From positions 2,666,001-2,730,000 of the forward strand of contig OZ020485.1 of the NCBI GenBank assembly GCA_963971405.1: 64,000 nt of DNA, in the 5' to 3' direction. Source of the stretch: Psococerastis gibbosa. Its lineage: Eukaryota; Arthropoda; Insecta; Psocodea; Psocidae. The translations under genes and the position numbers were made by a program. The notes under the pieces were generated by a model, which was not told where the DNA came from, did not search any database, and saw only the letters and a program-made list of their open reading frames with translations. Positions 35,928-45,371 of this stretch are shown here, one piece after another (position 1 is the first letter of the stretch; each line of letters starts with the position of its first letter).

Positions 35928-36043
35928 TAGTTCAGTGATAATTATACGATGTTCTGTGGCTGTGGAGTCATTGAGCATGCGCAGTGCAAACGAATGGTGC
36001 AAACACAGGTGTTACGCTGACCGACTCGTCATTCACTGAACTA
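35928..36043. mobile_element. Small MITE, TAGTTCAGTGA termini
   Basis: The 116 bp unit has inverted ends TAGTTCAGTGA and (T/A)CACTGAACTA, flanked by TA-rich sequence. Two more TAGTTCAGTG words at about 35,908 (plus) and 36,415-36,424 (as CACTGAACTA) suggest it is nested in a larger relative that occupies the A/A' loop. Confidence 0.45.
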
Positions 36044-36424
36044 TATATATATATATGTATATTAATGAACTAAAGTTTCTTTTATTTTCAGATAAAATGT
36101 AGCCTGAAGTTTAAAAAATGGTCGTTGTTTACAATAAATATAATTAAATTTATGGAAAATATTAAGGTTGCCTAGATAACCAATTTAATTGTAATTAATT
36201 ATTAAAAACAGTGCTTTTGACTTTTGTATTCAGATTATATTTCATAATAGATCCTGCAGGTAGCGCCTTAGACAAGGAAGGAATGGGGTTCATTTGTGAC
36301 GTTATTTTGTAGATGGCAGCACCACATGCAATGATATCAAAGCGTTGATTTTTCCATAAGGCCAAGGTCATAGACAAAAAACTAATACAGATCGTCATCT
36401 GCCGTAGTACATTTCCACTGAACT

Positions 36425-37052
36425 AACTATATATATATACACTGGAAACACACCAGGAGCGCTAGGGCTATCGGCAACGGACAAAACCTGATATCTTGGA
36501 TATTATGGCAGAAGCGTTCCATGTCATATACACTTACGTGTAAATTTGATGTATTTCAATAATTTTTTTAATACGATTAATTGACATTTTCTGCTTTTGT
36601 AATATTAATTTATTTATTATAGAACAATATTCTATGGTCACACACCGGCATTTATGAAGATTTATTAATATTTAGCTAGGAATATGTTACTAAGAGAAAT
36701 TGTGTCAAGCAGCAATTTAACAAAAGACAGTCAAACTATTTAGTCCAATCTAACCATGTTCGTCTATTTAATTGCATTGGGACTAAATTTGAAGTGTTCA
36801 ACTTCCTAAATTTAGGCTCCTACCTATACCAGGAGTAGATCCAGCCCATTGGGGGGGGGGAGGTAATTTGGCTCAAAATATAATAAACATATGTAGTATC
36901 CTATACATTATCACGTAATAAGTTAGGCAACTTACAACAGGCTAGCTTATAAGATTTTGGGGGCAGCTCCCCCTTCATCTGTCCTTGACTACGCTTCAAC
37001 TAGATCGAATAAGCAGACTATAAAAAGAATAAGTAGTCACTCTGGCTAGACC
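36425..37052 (-). repeat. Inverted repeat arm A' (uninterrupted)
   Basis: Reverse complement of arm A, ending GGCTAGACC. It preserves both empty sites of the insertions seen in A. Shared landmarks are GGAGCGCTAGGGCTATCGGC, 'AACCTGATATCTTGGATATT' and 'GGGGGCAGCTCCCCCTTCAT'. Confidence 0.75.
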
Positions 37053-37119
37053 CCATGGACGGATAGGCCTACAGGGAAGCAGGTTCCCCCCCCCCCTGGA
37101 TCCACCCCATGGATGGAGA

Positions 37120-37273
37120 CAGGGGCGGATATCCCCCCCCCCCCCCGAAAAAAATTCAGTAATCTATTTTATAAGTTAATTTTTATAACGCTCTGATTTA
37201 ATCGACACTACATAGGTTTTTCCTATTTTGACCCACAGATACCCCCCCCCCCCATGAGCTAGATCCGTCCCTG
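37120..37273 (-). mobile_element. 154 bp MITE, CAGGGRCGGAT termini
   Basis: The ends CAGGGGCGGATAT and GATCCGTCCCTG are inverted repeats. The interior contains C homopolymers near both ends and 'TTTTTCCTATTTTGACCCAC', the complement of the copy at 22,146. No clear TSD is visible next to the termini. Confidence 0.55.
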
Positions 37274-37388
37274 ATCCACCCACACCGGCATTCGAATTTT
37301 TAAATCTCATAGCCTACTTATTATGCTTACACGATTTGAATATTCTGTGTGCTATCATCGATGAAAAAATATTGCAGTGTAGTAGGCC

Positions 37389-37897
37389 CATGGAGCTAAT
37401 AAAACTATGGAGCCACCATGTCGTATTTCGGCTGTGCTGGAGGACTGAAGCCACGACCACGCCCCCTCATAGGTGCATTTTGGCGGGAAATTCAAATTTA
37501 ATAGTTTTATTATAAAGCTTATGTTTCCTTTGTTGTTTCATATATAATTATATTTATTATTTACATTTATTATATATATTGTTTAAAATTTAAATTAAAA
37601 GTACTGAAAGATCTGCATTAAAAAAATTTATTTTTATCTAAAAGTAGGGAAAACTTTGCTAAAAATATTGTTTAAAATGTAAATTAAAAGTACTCCAAGT
37701 TCTGCATAAAAATATTGCTGGTTAGCTGGCATGATTTTCCGTTCTAAATAATCTTTAAATAATCAAATAAAAAATAAAATGTTAACATGGTATCAAATGG
37801 CAAAAGGCTCAATCTGGTCCTATACTACGGAAATAGCCGAAGTCAAGCGCTTCAACCCGAATGTTTACGATGAGTCTATAGTTTTACTATGTCTATG
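37389..37897 (-). mobile_element. hAT-like MITE B, copy 2 (509 bp)
   Basis: Reverse complement of copy 1 along its length, starting CATGGAGCTAATAAAACTAT and ending ATAGTTTTACTATGTCTATG. Its flanking 8 bp TSD AGTAGGCC is perfect (37,381-37,388; 37,898-37,905). This exact duplication fixes the element's boundaries and supports an independent insertion. Confidence 0.85.
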
Positions 37898-38308
37898 AGT
37901 AGGCCAATGCTGTTGATTTAGGGATGTCAATATCAAAAAACCTAATAAGAGCTATAAAAGCCATAAGAGATCATGGAGCTGTGGGGACCACTTAGTCCCA
38001 CATGTGTAATAACCAGTCTGCTTCCAGCTTCACCTTTTTTCCGGTAGATGGCGCTGTTCACATTCAGATAATTCAATATTCCTCAATCTTCCTTTTACGT
38101 ATTTATATCTCTTAATTAATAATATCTTTAATCTACCCTCTGTGTCTCATCAGCTCCTTTAGCTGTGGACACAGAGTTGGTTTTTCTATATGGAAGCAGG
38201 CTGGATCAAATTCAATATTAATTGTAAGCATGTATCGTTCTCGTCTCACAGCTCATATTGTAACCACTGTGTGTTAAATTACTCTAACTTGAGCCGAAGC
38301 ACGAGCTT

Positions 38309-38668
38309 TTCCACTTTGAGGGAAATTTCCCTTTTTAGGGAAAATCCGGGTTTAATCACTGCACTAAAGGGAAATTGGAGGGAAAAGGGAATTTTGACTT
38401 TTGAGGGAAATTTGAAGAAATAAGCAGTGTTTCCACTTTGAGGGAAATTTCCCTTTTTAAGGGAAAATCCGGGTTTAATCACTGCACTAAAGGGAAATTG
38501 GAGGGAAAAGGGAATTTTGACTTTTGAGGGAAATTTGAAGAAATAAGCAGTGTTTCCACTTTGAGGGAAATTTCCCTTTTTAGGGAAAATCCGGTTTATT
38601 CACTGCACTAAAGGGAAATTGGAGGGAAAAGGGAATTTTGAGGGAAATTTGAAGAAATAAGAGAGATA
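38309..38668 (+). repeat. Tandem repeat, ~122 bp period, about 2.9 copies
   Basis: The word CCACTTTGAGGGAAATTTCC recurs at 38,311, 38,433 and 38,556. Each unit contains 'AATCCGGGTTTAATCACTGC', 'GGAAATTGGAGGGAAAAGGG' and 'GAAGAAATAAG'. The units are nearly identical and the third is truncated. Each unit also holds AGGGAAATTTCCCT-type inverted words. Open frames through it are periodic artefacts. Confidence 0.8.
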
Positions 38669-39261
38669 TTGAGGGAACTTTGAAAACAGGAAAAGTCAAT
38701 GATTAAAATAACCTAGCTGAAAATGGAAAATGTTACAATACATAACAAAAACACATAAAACATGATAAATATGAATAAATAACGGTTTCAAATTTTAGCG
38801 CGAATGTTATGAATTCTCAATTCTGATGCCAATACTGATGGCTTGGTGGGAATTTTAAAAACAGGAATACATCAGTGCTTTGCTTATGATATGATGATTT
38901 GACCTGTTGTAGCAGCACAACTACACGACAACACGAGGTAAAGAAAGGCACAGGCACGTGTTTTGGGTCCTCCCCCCGAAATATTTGCAGCGTACACTAG
39001 ATAGAATGGAGTTTTAAATATACAGTAGAATCCGGTTATAATGACATCGAAGGGAAAATAATTGACAAACATGGATGTCATACAAGACGTATAGTATACA
39101 ATATAACTAGGTATATATATTGAAAACCTAACTATCTTCGTAATTCGTCATAATAGGCGGTTGGTCAATGTTCAATATAGACGGATTCTTAATAAACGGA
39201 ATCTACTGTATTGAGGTTACACCAATTTTAGGAAAACTCGTTGAAAGAGCGAGGGAAAACC

Positions 39262-39312
39262 ATTGGCGTAAATAGGGGGGTCCTCCCCCGGATTTCTGGT
39301 GACAAATGGAGT
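39262..39312 (+). repeat. Fragment of T1 interior
   Basis: 'TTGGCGTAAATAGGGGGG' and 'GGATTTCTGGTGACAAA' match the T1 interior at 33,283-33,358 with the G/C tract shortened. No T1 termini nearby. Confidence 0.45.
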
Positions 39313-39578
39313 CTTCAGGGGGGCATTTTCGTGGCAAAAGAAACTAAATTAGATAATTTAAACCTAATTATCTTATTACTATTATTATTATTCTCACTAT
39401 AAAACATAAATTGCATTTGAAAATTCAATAATTTCCTAAAAGGATTTAATATTTCTAACAGAAAAAATGAATTTTAAGTAAATTTTAATTGTTGTAGCGC
39501 ACTAGCCTAACTAATTAGTTTTTTGTCTATGGCACTAGCATTCCGCAACTAAAACATAAACAAACCTTTCATTTTGAA

Positions 39579-41886
39579 ACAGGGATCTAGAGCTCTACAG
39601 ATGCCGACCAATCACAAGCAAGCATGGACACATTGTGTGTTAAGCCCTTTTTTTACTCATTACTAGAGGTGGGTCGTTCTTACTGGAGCCGTTCCATGAG
39701 CTAGGAGCCAGTTGCAACGGATACAAAAATATTAGGTTCTTGAGGAACGCAATGCAAAATTATTATTGGTTTGAAGCAAGCGCTATATCGCGCACTAGTA
39801 AAGTTGTAGTGATTTAATTTTCAGTAGCATATGAGGTTATTGATCTAGCTCTTTGCGTACACCGTTCAATATGATACTTCGTACACTGATATCCACATAG
39901 GTTACACCGACACGCTTCATCCGGTTCGTGAAAGTCAGTTCTTTGTAAAATGGGGATATCCGGAATACACGTGGATTGGTAGATTAGGGGCCACTGGTGA
40001 ACCTTTCTATTTCTATATCTTTAGTTATATTTTAGAAAGTTTCAGAGTTATATTTTATAGACTATAGCAATTGCAGTAAAACTTATTTAATGTAGCCTTA
40101 CTGCAACATCAGGTTATACTTATACCATAAGATACCTAGTGGCTACTGAAGGTGCGGTAGTCTACGTAAGACAACCTTTGTCCTGTAATTAGGTTTCTTA
40201 TAGGTACAGCTTTCCAAGCTGCCTATACAGTCGACCCTTAGCTGCTTAAGGATGATCCAGTAGGATACATAATAGGTATAACGAGGAATATTTAGTCCTG
40301 TGGAACGTAGAAGTAGTCAAATAGGGCTTACTTGTATAGCTTTTTATAGAGGGTTCATTGCATGAGTTTTAAAAACCAATCAATATAATTTCAATAAGTT
40401 ACAATATAATCAAGAACAAAATTGTAAAATCAACTGTAATTCTGTAAAATGTGTTTTTTTTTATGCATATCAAACCAAATCCCCGTTTCATAGTTTATTT
40501 ATATAGGGTCTATTATGTTGTTCTGTGGTTTAACTGTTCCAGACCAGACTCAGCCATAGGCTATGTGGGTTTTCTGACTCAATGCCAAGGCGCCCGGTAG
40601 TAAAATCTGAAAAGAAGGAATTACTTTAAAAAATGTCTATTGTGTTAAAATTCCATATTAAATAAGCAATAGGCCCTACATTCAATAAATGTTCACAGCC
40701 TTTTTTTAGCATTTTAGGTTTAAATATTTCAGTCCGGCGAGTCTCAACATCCAAAATTCAGTTTAACCTACACCGTTTAGTAGCCTTCCTAGCTGATGTC
40801 CAAGTTGACCCAAATCACTGACTACATTATGAAGTGTTTAAAACAAATTATCTAGCCAACCTGACCCGGAAAGCACATTTGCTTTCCTAATTGTAATGTA
40901 TTTTTTTTTTTTAAACGTAATGTAGAAGGATAACAGTAAGAGGCAAAAGAACAGCCATCAGCATTGAGGAACGAAAATTCAACTCATACTGGCTATAGCC
41001 CATAACCGTTATATAATCAGAATGTATTTGACCAAATGAAAAAGAAATTCCCCTTAATGTTGCCAAAAATTTTAATAAGGGGAAATTACTGACAGAGTAA
41101 TTACTTTATGCCTTTGATTGCAAAGCCCTGATTTCAGCGAGAAATGATAATCAGTTAGGTCAACACAAGCTTGGGGTAGGTAGCTTATGTTTTTACCTAT
41201 TATAGGCCCTAGCTCCACAGTATGTAACTTAGCATTTAATGAACAACACTACATTGAACTTACCTTCCGTTGTCTTAAACGTTAAACGTTTCCACTCTGA
41301 AAGATATGCCAATGGAGTGAGCGGCCGCAATATACCGTATGCTTGCGTAACTTTTCGTATGTTGAAACACCTCTTAACAATCAGGGCAGATAGGGCCGTA
41401 GAAAGAATTTCTTCAAACTGAATGTGTCAGTGTGTCACAGTTATCCTTTTTATGGAAAGTACGTAAATGCCGCATTAATGTGTTGTTGAATTGAAATACT
41501 ACTCCACAAAACCAGCACAGAAAACTCATTTTAAACGTTTTAAATACACAAATACGTGATATAAAACAGTTTCCAATGCCAAGTCGGGAAGACGGAAGCA
41601 AATGGTCAATGGAGGCTACATATATTGCTTTTTGTTATATCTTACAGCTGATGTGTTGATGTGTTTACAGTTTACACGTGGAAAAAGGGTTCCATTTTGC
41701 ATTGCGTTCCTCAAGAACCTAATATTTTTGTATCCGTTGCAACTAGCTCCTAGCTCAAGCCTCAAGGAACGTTCATAGGAACGGCTCCAGTAAGAACGAC
41801 CCACCTCCAGTGTTGAGTAGAAAAAGGGCTTAACACACAATGCTTGCTTGTGATTGGTCGGCATCTGTATAGCTCTAGATCCCTGT
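39579..41886. mobile_element. Mutator-like element, ~190 bp TIRs, 9 bp TSD
   Basis: The left end ACAGGGATCTAGAGCTCTAC and the right end, read inward, ACAGGGATCTAGAGCTATAC start terminal inverted repeats. These extend about 180-205 bases, through 'GATGCCGACCAATCACAAGC', 'GGTGGGTCGTTCTTACTGG' and 'AATATTAGGTTCTTGAGG'. The direct repeat CATTTTGAA flanks it (39,570-39,578; 41,887-41,895). It could also be read as 10 bp with a leading T. Long TIRs plus a 9-10 bp TSD fit Mutator-like transposons. The 1.9 kb interior has one zinc-finger frame near the right end (41,413-41,601) but no recognisable transposase core, so it is probably a deletion derivative. Confidence 0.7.
41413..41601 (-). pseudogene. 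C2H2 zinc-finger exon of transposon origin
   Basis: A minus-strand frame of about 62 codons. From an internal Met it reads MSFLCWFCGVVFQFNNTLMR followed by HLRTFH. This is C-x2-C-x12-H-x4-H, a canonical C2H2 zinc finger with an aromatic and a leucine at the usual core positions. It lies inside the Mutator-like element, just inside its right TIR and pointing inward, where the N-terminus of a transposase would be. The frame stops at ...CDTLTHSV, and no continuing exon is recognised. Zinc fingers at transposase N-termini bind TIR DNA. Confidence 0.5.
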
Positions 41887-42011
41887 CATTTTGAATGAGT
41901 GTTGGTTAACTGGTTAAGTGATTGAGACTTTCAAATTTTATTAACTGAGAGAAAAGATTCAATATTTTACACGGATTGTAATAAAATTATATTTGAATTT
42001 AATGTATATAT

Positions 42012-42227
42012 ATGCATGCCATAGTGGCAGAAGCTGTGAAGAATAGAATCATGTCGGTTTGCGACTTTGTGATGTGGAATGAGTATTGGGACGGCTTTAG
42101 CACAAAAGGCAGAAGGTGCGTCGAAGCCTCTGAAGTGAGAGAGTACTGTAAGAGAACAGGTTACGGACAGATCTCAGGCAGCTGGAGGTTTGAGAGGAAA
42201 ATTGTGAAACAAGCTCCTACAGTATAA
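42012..42227 (+). CDS. Short unidentified open frame at the outer edge of the left arm
   Basis: A 71-codon ATG frame. The start is AT-rich, and the coded stretch (AEAVKNRIMSVCDFVMWNEY...REYCKRTGYGQ) is locally GC-richer and charged, as real exons here might be. The frame straddles 42,158, the last base that pairs with the right end of the window. The right arm therefore contains its 3' part, and the rest lies beyond the window. No family is recognised; it could be chance. Confidence 0.2.
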   Translation: MHAIVAEAVKNRIMSVCDFVMWNEYWDGFSTKGRRCVEASEVREYCKRTGYGQISGSWRFERKIVKQAPTV

Positions 42228-42451
42228 CCGTAACCGTACATGGCATATACGGCGTAAAGAAGCTAAGTACGTAGCTGTAAATAAGTAACATAGGCTAGTA
42301 AAAGTCTAGTAAAGCTACCCCTAACAAAATCCTATAATTTTGTTATGCATCGTTTTTAAGAATACAAAGAAGACTGACTTACTTACATTCAAGTAGATTA
42401 AGCTTTTTCCAAATTTAAGCTGCACACGGGCTGAGCCCTGCAGCATATTAT

Positions 42452-43092
42452 CAGGGTTACCAGATCAAATTTTTGGAAAGGAGGACATTTTATGAAAAAG
42501 GAGGACATACGCAAAAAATTCCCATTTATTGAAGACTTACATATCTACTAACATATTTTTATTCGTATTTCATTTTTGATGATATTTCTTTCAATAAATT
42601 CGGTTTGCTAGAAATATATTTGTAAAAATCAGTACAATTTAAATGTTTGAAATTAATTGTACTTAACAGCTACAATTCCCTTCACCGACTCAACCAAGAG
42701 TTTATTCCTCTCGTCAGTCCATTGAGTATTTATAAGAGAAAACACTCTTTCGAGTGGAGTTGGATCCCAGTATAGCGAAGAAGAACTGACAAATTTTTAA
42801 CAGCTCCGAAAAATTTTCTAATTCACTGGTGCAGTCAAAAAATTGCATCCATTGCAAATGCATCAATTGTTCAAAAAAGCCTTCTTCTTGGCAAGTCACA
42901 AAGGTTTGCAGGCATCGGAACTGATCAAACAGTTTGTTGTCATCGATTTCCAACCCTCCATTACTTCGAATGTATAAAAGACTTTCTAGCGTGTCAGTGA
43001 AGCAAATGGACTAATTTTGATCAAATAATATTTAAACTAGGATTTTTTTCATTATTAAATAAGGCGAAAAAGGAGGACATCTGGTAACCCTG
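42452..43092 (-). mobile_element. hAT deletion derivative, 641 bp (left-arm copy)
   Basis: The ends CAGGGTTACCAGATC and ATCTGGTAACCCTG are inverted repeats. 'AGGAGGACAT' words lie just inside both ends. It is flanked by ATATTAT (7-8 bp) on both sides, as expected for a hAT insertion. The interior keeps the 3' end of the transposase gene on the minus strand. The mirrored copy is 63,063-63,704. Confidence 0.75.
42653..43010 (-). pseudogene. hAT transposase C-terminus, frameshifted (left arm)
   Basis: The minus strand encodes LESLLYIRSNGGLEIDDNK, then a tryptophan/phenylalanine-rich stretch and ELLKICQFFFAI.LGSNST. One frame over, it continues ERVFSLINTQWTDERN to ...AVKYN and a stop at 42,653. 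The 'S-N-x-x-x-E-R-x-F-S' motif and the N-x-L...V-K tail mark the hAT C-terminal dimerisation region. A single frameshift separates the two parts, next to the serine/threonine before ERVFS. The RNase-H catalytic core and the BED finger are missing, so it cannot be active. I describe the break without restoring it. Confidence 0.7.
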
Positions 43093-43476
43093 ATATTATT
43101 GTTAAACTTTTTTTATAGAAATATAATAATTATCGCATTGTATTGTATACAGCACCAAAGGCTATAGACAATCCATAATCTGAAGTTGGAGATTCTAAAT
43201 AAGCGCGCGGCGCTTCTGAGTTTCAACAACAACACAGAATTTAAGGTCGGCGAAGCGTACTTATTTACCCACATTCTATTTTATGTCTAATGTTCGCATT
43301 GCAGGTATAGGCACTAATTGCTTATGACCAACTTGATAGAAGGAACATGTGATGCAAATATAACAATCTATGCTTAAAATATAAATTACCTTACCAATGG
43401 AAACTTTGCCTTCCACTTTATACCAATTTTTGTTTGACTTTTTGAACCGCAGAGTAGCTTAACTAGACTTTACCAA

Positions 43477-43703
43477 AAAGGGTCCCGAGATCTGATTTTT
43501 GTGAACCTACGTACAAAACTTTGTCAAATTCCAAGGTCCAAAATTAAATTCGCCCACATGAAAAGTAAAGACAATTTTCTTTCTTTCTTATCCGCCGGAC
43601 AAATAGGCATTGCATAAAAACCTGGGATCTCAAAACGTATAAATCCGTCGAAAATTTAATCATCACAAAGCTTTCCTTATACTACCTTCGTATAGATAGG
43701 AAA
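43477..43703 (-). repeat. R1 interspersed repeat, diverged 5' fragment (left arm)
   Basis: Keeps 'GGTCCCGAGATCTGATTTTT', 'GTGAACCTACGTACAAAA', 'GGGATCTCAAAACGTATAAA' and 'CACAAAGCTTTCCTTATACT' in R1 order, but the middle has been replaced. Mirrored at 62,444-62,670. Confidence 0.55.
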
Positions 43704-43815
43704 GCGAAAAGCCAAGATTCAATGTATAAAGTTTAACACACTAGATTTAACTTAACTTTAGCTGAACACAGCACTAAAAGCTCAAGGACGTTACATTTTT
43801 TTCGATCTTTTCACG

Positions 43816-43964
43816 TTGACACCAAATCCTCTTTGCAGATTGCAGCCTGGAGAACTATCGTTTTCACCAGCATTTGAGCAGTCATTATGTTCGTCGCCCT
43901 CAAGCTCGATGAAGCCTGATGCAGAAATCGGACACGTTTTCTGCAATATCGCAGTATTCGAAGG
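43816..43964 (+). CDS. Exon-like segment E1 (left arm)
   Basis: An open frame (LQPGELSFSPAFEQSLCSSP...DAEIGHVFCNIAVFEG) sits between an acceptor-like CCTCTTTGCAG (ends 43,839) and a donor-like GAAG/GTATTATT (43,963). E2 downstream is a diverged duplicate with the same 'FSPA...FNIA-F-(E/K)G' pattern and the same donor. No family recognised. Either it is a duplicated exon of an unknown gene, or a repeat that happens to stay open. The SINE S1 begins about 20 bases after the donor. Confidence 0.3.
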
Positions 43965-43984
43965 TATTATTTTAAAATTAATTT

Positions 43985-44190
43985 TTTATAATATTGACTT
44001 TTTGTACTATTACCGAACTAGCCTAGTGGAGTTAGGGCTATAAGGCCCTCTCTTCCACTTTACTAGGAAGGCCCGGGATCACCTGCTGTAAATGCCCTCC
44101 GAAGCATGGCCAGAAAACTTAGCAAGTTTGGGACTCGATCCCACAACCTTTCGGTTGATTGTTGAAGTCTGTACCACTACTCTACATGTC
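43985..44190 (-). repeat. tRNA-derived SINE, family S1, copy 3 (left arm)
   Basis: Minus-strand copy: 'GTAGAGTAGTGGTACAGAC' head, 'GTGGGATCGAGTCCC' box-B-like segment, 'TTTTCTGGCCATGCTTCGG', 'CCCGGGCCTTCC', 'GCCCTAACTCCACTAGGC', tail 'TACAAAAAGTCAATATTATA'. It lies between exon-like segments E1 and E2. Confidence 0.6.
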
Positions 44191-44296
44191 CTGTGTTTTA
44201 TGTAGCCTACTATAATATTTTTATAGAATTGACATTTCCTCGAGTAAAAGGCTTGTTTTTTTTTACGATTGGGTTCCAACCCCCTTATGCAATAAC

Positions 44297-44637
44297 TTGG
44301 GAATCAATAGTGAAACGAGCAAAACATTTTTCACACTTATTCTATGGATCAGCCAAGCAGGAATGAGCCGCCACGAATCTATTAACATCCAAATCGGAAG
44401 ATTTCAGAAAAAAGACTGGATGTTTGACATCTATTGGCTGGATGATGACGTGTCACAGAACAGCAATGTGGCGCTGTATAGGCGTTCTATTGTTGTCCAT
44501 ATAGATTCTTTACAACTCTGTTTCCACCAAATCGTCTTTGCACTTGATGAACAACCGTTTTCACCAGCGTCAAGTCAACCTCAAGCTCAATTTAGACATA
44601 GACACGTTTCATTCAATATTGCAGCATTTAAAGGTAT
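44297..44637 (+). CDS. Exon-like segment E2 (left arm)
   Basis: A 115-codon open frame. It includes QIGRFQKKDWMFDIYWLDDD, a hydrophobic middle and, at its end, QPFSPASSQPQAQFRHRHVS then FNIAAFKG. The last part is a diverged duplicate of E1. A donor-like AAAG/GTATTATT follows at about 44,636. If spliced there, reading frame is kept into a segment at 45,162 (acceptor TTTTCAG) that gives VGCRHCVNIATKEIDASHIQ and a stop at 45,240. In the right arm the same frame is broken by a 4-base GTCA duplication and a ~65 bp insertion, so only the left copy is open. Unknown family. Confidence 0.3.
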
Positions 44638-45161
44638 TATTTAAAGTCAATTTTTTTATGTAACCTAATGTAGTATTTTAGCAAGCCACGCCTAGTTGAA
44701 CGTTTGCACTAAAAAATTAAGAATGCATGATTATTCAAAATTAGGTAAATGGTAAAATCCATTATGGAAAGTTTTTTTTTTACAAAAGCGAATCTATGGT
44801 TTCCAGCAGAGTTTATTAAACGTGCACATCGTTTTTCTGATTGCTGATCTGTAAGCTCTGAATAATAAACTTTTTAAAAAATAATTAAATTTTTATGTAG
44901 GTTATGCTGCAAAATATACGTATAATAGGTCTAAAACGTATAGGCCTACACTTTATTTTAATATCTGTCTTCAATGGGCGATTAAATAACGATTTATAAT
45001 AATTTTACAGAAATACGTATTATGTAGGTCTATACCTAATGTGTTGAGTCATATATTTTGGCTGCAAATTGCTGTATTCTTAGTGCACACAGAGCCCAAC
45101 GTTTCAGAAATGGTTTTCACTTCAATGGTTTTCATAATTATTTTGAATTCTTTTCAGTTGG

Positions 45162-45371
45162 TTGTCGTCATTGCGTTAACATCGCAACGAAAGAAATAGA
45201 TGCATCACACATACAGCTGAAAACTTGTGGAAATGTCTAAAGAAGATCATGGAATCCTCAGGAATCATCCAGGAGGAAAAAGTAATTGCGGCGGTGAGCA
45301 ACACTGTCGCTAACGTCGTTGCAGCTATTAATCTAGGTCTTGGTGTAAAGAAGGCCATAAGTCAGTAGCGC
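45162..45371 (+). CDS. Exon-like segment E3 (left arm)
   Basis: Follows an acceptor-like ATTCTTTTCAG. Two overlapping plus-strand readings are open. One continues E2 in frame (GCRHCVNIATKEIDAS..., stop 45,240). The other runs to a stop at 45,371 (CITHTAENLWKCLKKIMESS...EEKVIAAVSNTVANVVAAIN). The second reading looks the more protein-like and lies in a GC-richer patch, but it is preceded by a stop at 45,176. A frameshifted relic would explain both. Mirrored at about 60,705-60,914. I do not recognise a domain. Confidence 0.25.

Noticed and set aside
36195-36398. 67-codon minus-strand frame in the A/A' loop
   Set aside because: No homologous motif, lies among nested MITEs, and its length is within chance expectation.
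38190-38482. Open frames on both strands
   Set aside because: They coincide with the ~122 bp tandem repeat and are periodic artefacts.
38309-38668. CRISPR-like array
   Set aside because: The repeats are contiguous, ~122 bp units without unique spacers. This is eukaryotic tandem DNA.
3580-45358. Shared peptide AFFTPR at 3.6 kb and in the antisense of 45.3 kb
   Set aside because: A six-residue match is expected about once by chance among this many translated residues, and neighbouring residues differ.
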